Source: a virus. From it: a DNA stretch of 37,845 bases. Made by a program: the position numbers and the translations under genes. Under the pieces are notes generated by a model. It did no database searches, was not told the DNA's origin, and worked only from the letters and a program-made list of their open reading frames with translations. Of the stretch, positions 35,864 through 37,845 are shown in pieces. The DNA lies in IMG/VR virus record IMGVR_UViG_3300032223_001008, positions 1 to 37,845 of that record, one strand, 5' to 3'. The number at the start of each line of letters is the position of its first letter. Positions within the stretch are counted from its first letter, which is position 1.

Positions 35864-36828
35864 ATTGACGCTAATTTCTTACTTTTTAATTTTTGTTCCA
35901 GAGTTATTAAGTCTTCCTGATGATCATCATCAGCCAAATACTTAACTAATTCATCTTCATCTTTTGCTATTTCAAATTCACCTTCATAAACTTTACCACT
36001 AGCTTTAACTCTATAAACTGAGTGGGTGATAGCTTGTTTGACAAGATCTTTAATATGTAGTAAGTTTTCCTTCATATCTGCAAACCTGTTAAAAACCTCA
36101 ATTGGATTTAAACCTTGGTATTTGCCATTCTTGAATTCTGTTTGTTTTAGGACGTTATCAACTTGATTGTAAACAGCTTCTTCTTTCGTATCTTCTGTTA
36201 CAGGCAAGCCTAACAATCTAGCTACTTTTCTCTTCTTCTCAGGAGTCATACTATCAAACTTCACAATTGCTTTATTGATCAATTGTTTCTTCTTATAGAT
36301 CACTGCATTTTCAATTTCATCATCAGCTACATAGAATTGTGTATCTGCTGCAAACTCACCTCTTTCCCAAGCTTGGTATGAAGAAGCAATTGTAGGATGA
36401 ACACGTAACCATGAGAATGCTAACTCTTGAAGAGGAATAGCAAGATCAAAGAAGTTATCACCATCTAACAATTTAACAGCCTGTACATGCAATGTATCTT
36501 CTGTAGAAGTGGAAAGTCCATAGTTCCAAAATGATGAACGTGGTCCTAAGTTAATATCACCTAATGAAGCTTCAAGCTTAGCTTTCAAAGCTGTAACACG
36601 CTCAACTTCCATTTCTCTTTCTACTGGATCACTTATCCTACGAATGTATGCAGCATTAGGATCTAGTCCTGTTCTATACTGACCATCTAATTCTTTGTAA
36701 GGATACTTGAAAACTCCTGTACCAGGAATTCTTGTTAGACCTTTTGTGGCTAAACCACCTTGCATTGTTTGCAATTGAGAATTGTTGTACTCTTTCTTAA
36801 TAGTAGAGATTTTTCCTATCTTACCCAT
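35860..36828 (-). CDS. Conserved structural protein encoded after the major capsid gene (322 aa)
   Basis: Begins MGKIGKISTIKKEYNN, with a flexible first 60 residues, then ERVTALKAKLEASLGDINLGP and a mainly helical C-terminal half (KKRKVARLLGLP, ENLLHIKDLVKQAI). There is no enzyme motif or signal. It is the first gene after the capsid terminator, has the leader motif shared with the 31685 gene, and overlaps the next gene by ATGA. Crass-like genomes carry a conserved protein of this size in this slot. A head-assembly, scaffold-like or inner-capsid role is possible. I cannot name the family. Confidence 0.62.
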   Translation of the reverse strand: MGKIGKISTIKKEYNNSQLQTMQGGLATKGLTRIPGTGVFKYPYKELDGQYRTGLDPNAAYIRRISDPVEREMEVERVTALKAKLEASLGDINLGPRSSFWNYGLSTSTEDTLHVQAVKLLDGDNFFDLAIPLQELAFSWLRVHPTIASSYQAWERGEFAADTQFYVADDEIENAVIYKKKQLINKAIVKFDSMTPEKKRKVARLLGLPVTEDTKEEAVYNQVDNVLKQTEFKNGKYQGLNPIEVFNRFADMKENLLHIKDLVKQAITHSVYRVKASGKVYEGEFEIAKDEDELVKYLADDDHQEDLITLEQKLKSKKLASI

Positions 36829-36851
36829 ATGTAGTTGTTTTTTATTGGTTT
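36829..36851 (-). promoter_or_regulatory. Leader motif shared with the 31685 gene
   Basis: The minus-strand sequence just before the ATG is AAACCAATAAAAAACAACTACAT, nearly the same as the leader of the metallophosphoesterase gene (three bases longer). There is no Shine-Dalgarno site, so the A-rich leader itself may guide initiation, as is common in Bacteroidota. Confidence 0.5.
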
Positions 36852-36857
36852 AATTTG

Positions 36858-36916
36858 CAGAGAAGTGAACATCGAAGTTCTAAGCAAATGGACACATTAT
36901 CCAAGTCTCCTCTCTG
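36858..36916 (-). ncRNA. Foldable 59-nt leader element, three-way-junction-like
   Basis: On the minus strand CAGAGAGG pairs with CTTCTCTG (8 bp, one G-T wobble) and closes a segment holding two small hairpins, TGGA-loop-TCCA and GAAC-TTCGAT-GTTC. It lies between the capsid terminator and the start of the 322-aa gene, so it would be a structured 5' leader. The fold was drawn by eye; no energy was calculated and the small stems are only four pairs each. Confidence 0.35.
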
Positions 36917-36923
36917 TGATTTG

Positions 36924-36953
36924 AGAAAATACTCCCTCCACTGAAGGAGGGAG
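36924..36953 (-). terminator. Intrinsic terminator after the major capsid gene
   Basis: A perfect 8-bp GC-rich stem (CTCCCTCC / GGAGGGAG, 36932-36953) with a six-base loop is followed on the minus strand by TATTTT. This is a standard Rho-independent layout and ends the capsid transcript about 85 bases after its stop codon. Confidence 0.85.
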
Positions 36954-36974
36954 AATATCATCTCGGTAGGTTTG

Positions 36975-37031
36975 ACTCAGACTGGGACAGCTGTGCAAGA
37001 CATGAAGTCTATTCTGAGAGCTGTTCTGAGT
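36975..37031 (-). ncRNA. Structured segment in the 3' UTR of the capsid gene
   Basis: Nested inverted repeats are visible: ACTCAGA/TCTGAGT (7 bp, 36975-36981 with 37025-37031), ACAGCT/AGCTGT (6 bp, 36987-36992 with 37019-37024) separated on one side by a five-base bulge, and an inner AGAC/GTCT hairpin. The segment is clearly more GC-rich than the surrounding AT-rich genes and holds no open frame. It could be an RNA stability element or a small regulatory RNA released from the capsid mRNA. Confidence 0.45.
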
Positions 37032-37038
37032 ACTGTTA

Positions 37039-37845
37039 TTAGAATTGTGGAATCTCTTCGATCAACACTGTACGTGATAAGTCTTCAATGAACACATCAC
37101 AACGGTCTTTCATCCAGATTTCATATCCTGGGAATTTGTTAGCAGAACTCATACCCTGAGACTTAGCAAAACCTAAGTGGTGACGAGTACCATCAATATA
37201 TCCCCAAGTCATAGAAGGAGCACCCTTCATACGTACTTCACGAATGTTATTAACCATTGAACCATCGCTCATAGGACTAACATCAAACACCATGAATACT
37301 GGAGTAGATTTTTTGTTCTGACCAAATTCCAAGTTAGATTGTGGTAAATCTAATTCTTTCAAGTGAATCAATTCAACACGTCCTGTTTCACGTGTAACCA
37401 TTGCATCGAATGCAAAGTTATAAGTGATGTGTTGACCTTCTCCTTGCATGTAACGATTTCCAGAATCAGCCATGAAAGTAAGACCTGAATTAAGAGCATC
37501 ATTCTTCAAAGCTTGTTGGAACACGTCAAACCCAGCTTCATTAGTGTACATCTTAACAGCACGATCCTTAACATCAACACGTCTGTAGAACAAATCTCCA
37601 AACACAGAACGAATCAAGTTTGCAGAAAATTCTCCACGATTGTATTGTACTAAGTTACCGTTATTTCTCATTCTGTGGTAAACACCAGCAGAAGTTCTTT
37701 TCAATTCTTGCTTAGAACCGTTAGTCTTAACAGTACCTGGTTTAGACCAGATCATACGTTTAACTTTCAATTCCAACATAGATTTACGCATCCAGAACTC
37801 GATGAATGGTTCCCATTTAACATCATTACGAGTTAAAGGTAATTG
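37039..37845 (-). CDS. Major capsid protein, C-terminal 268 residues (5' end outside window)
   Basis: The frame is open from the window edge (QLPLTRNDVKW) to TAA at 37039; the internal ATG at 37791 is not the true start. It contains LVQYNRGEFSANLIRSVFGDLFYRR, the segment TNEAGFDVFQQALKNDA, and the C-terminal MTWGYIDGTRHHLG, a pattern that fits the HK97-fold major capsid protein of crAss-like phages. Codons are enriched for CGT, AAC, TTC and ATC compared with the AT-rich tail and cargo genes, as expected for the most abundant virion protein. It is the promoter-proximal gene in this window. The family call is inferred from pattern, codon use and gene order. Confidence 0.82.
   Translation of the reverse strand, partial: QLPLTRNDVKWEPFIEFWMRKSMLELKVKRMIWSKPGTVKTNGSKQELKRTSAGVYHRMRNNGNLVQYNRGEFSANLIRSVFGDLFYRRVDVKDRAVKMYTNEAGFDVFQQALKNDALNSGLTFMADSGNRYMQGEGQHITYNFAFDAMVTRETGRVELIHLKELDLPQSNLEFGQNKKSTPVFMVFDVSPMSDGSMVNNIREVRMKGAPSMTWGYIDGTRHHLGFAKSQGMSSANKFPGYEIWMKDRCDVFIEDLSRTVLIEEIPQF

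Noticed and set aside
35132-36828. Stop-codon reassignment (TAG or TGA read as an amino acid), known in some crAss-like phages
   Set aside because: All long genes are intact in the standard code. TAG and TGA serve as terminal stops at 35132 and 35860 at sensible gene ends, and neither is needed inside any frame.
1-37845. CRISPR array, tRNA genes, insertion sequences or integrase
   Set aside because: No regularly spaced direct repeats, cloverleaf-type segments, transposase motifs or att-like duplications were seen. The block is uniformly structural and cargo genes.

Overview
The window looks like the structural and virion-cargo half of a crAss-like bacteriophage (order Crassvirales), which implies a Bacteroidota host. 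Four things point this way. The gene order is capsid, head fibre/collar, neck rings with an HU/IHF-like protein, a large tail 'muzzle', several very large cargo proteins, and a giant virion RNA polymerase. The giant protein carries the DFDID catalytic loop described for the crAss-like Cellulophaga phage phi14:2. Start codons sit in A-rich leaders, mostly without Shine-Dalgarno sites. Candidate promoters resemble the Bacteroidota TTTG / TAnnTTTG type. The DNA is AT-rich, and every long frame reads through in the standard bacterial code.

All seventeen genes lie on the minus strand, so they are transcribed from high to low coordinates and packed with gaps of 0-30 bases or short stop/start overlaps. 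In transcription order they are: the 3' part of the major capsid protein gene (37845-37039); a 210-base intergenic block with a terminator and two further foldable segments; two head/neck-type proteins and a probable auxiliary capsid protein (36828-33954); a hairpin; a head-fibre/tail-collar cassette that includes a 31-residue cysteine-rich mini-protein (33872-31862); a strong terminator and a candidate promoter; a metallophosphoesterase; a neck-ring set with an IHF-like protein; the muzzle and an appendage protein (31685-22344); two glycine/asparagine-rich cargo-like proteins (22344-16066); a terminator with an overlapping candidate promoter; then a helical cargo protein and the 4342-residue polymerase polyprotein (15978-137). 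Another gene begins at 134 and leaves the window.

Functional reading: the first genes build the shell and its decorations, and the collar-domain protein probably forms a surface appendage. The ring/muzzle set closes the portal vertex and forms the short tail. The last four large proteins are most likely packaged and ejected with the DNA, the RNA polymerase then transcribing early genes in the host. This is inferred from family knowledge of phi14:2 and PhicrAss001 virions; no homology search was run. The observations most worth checking are the giant polymerase with a fused zincin-like domain carrying HExxE, the near absence of cysteine from the probable ejected proteins against cysteine clusters in shell and neck proteins, a possible ADP-ribosyltransferase-like module inside a cargo protein, and the structured RNA after the capsid gene.
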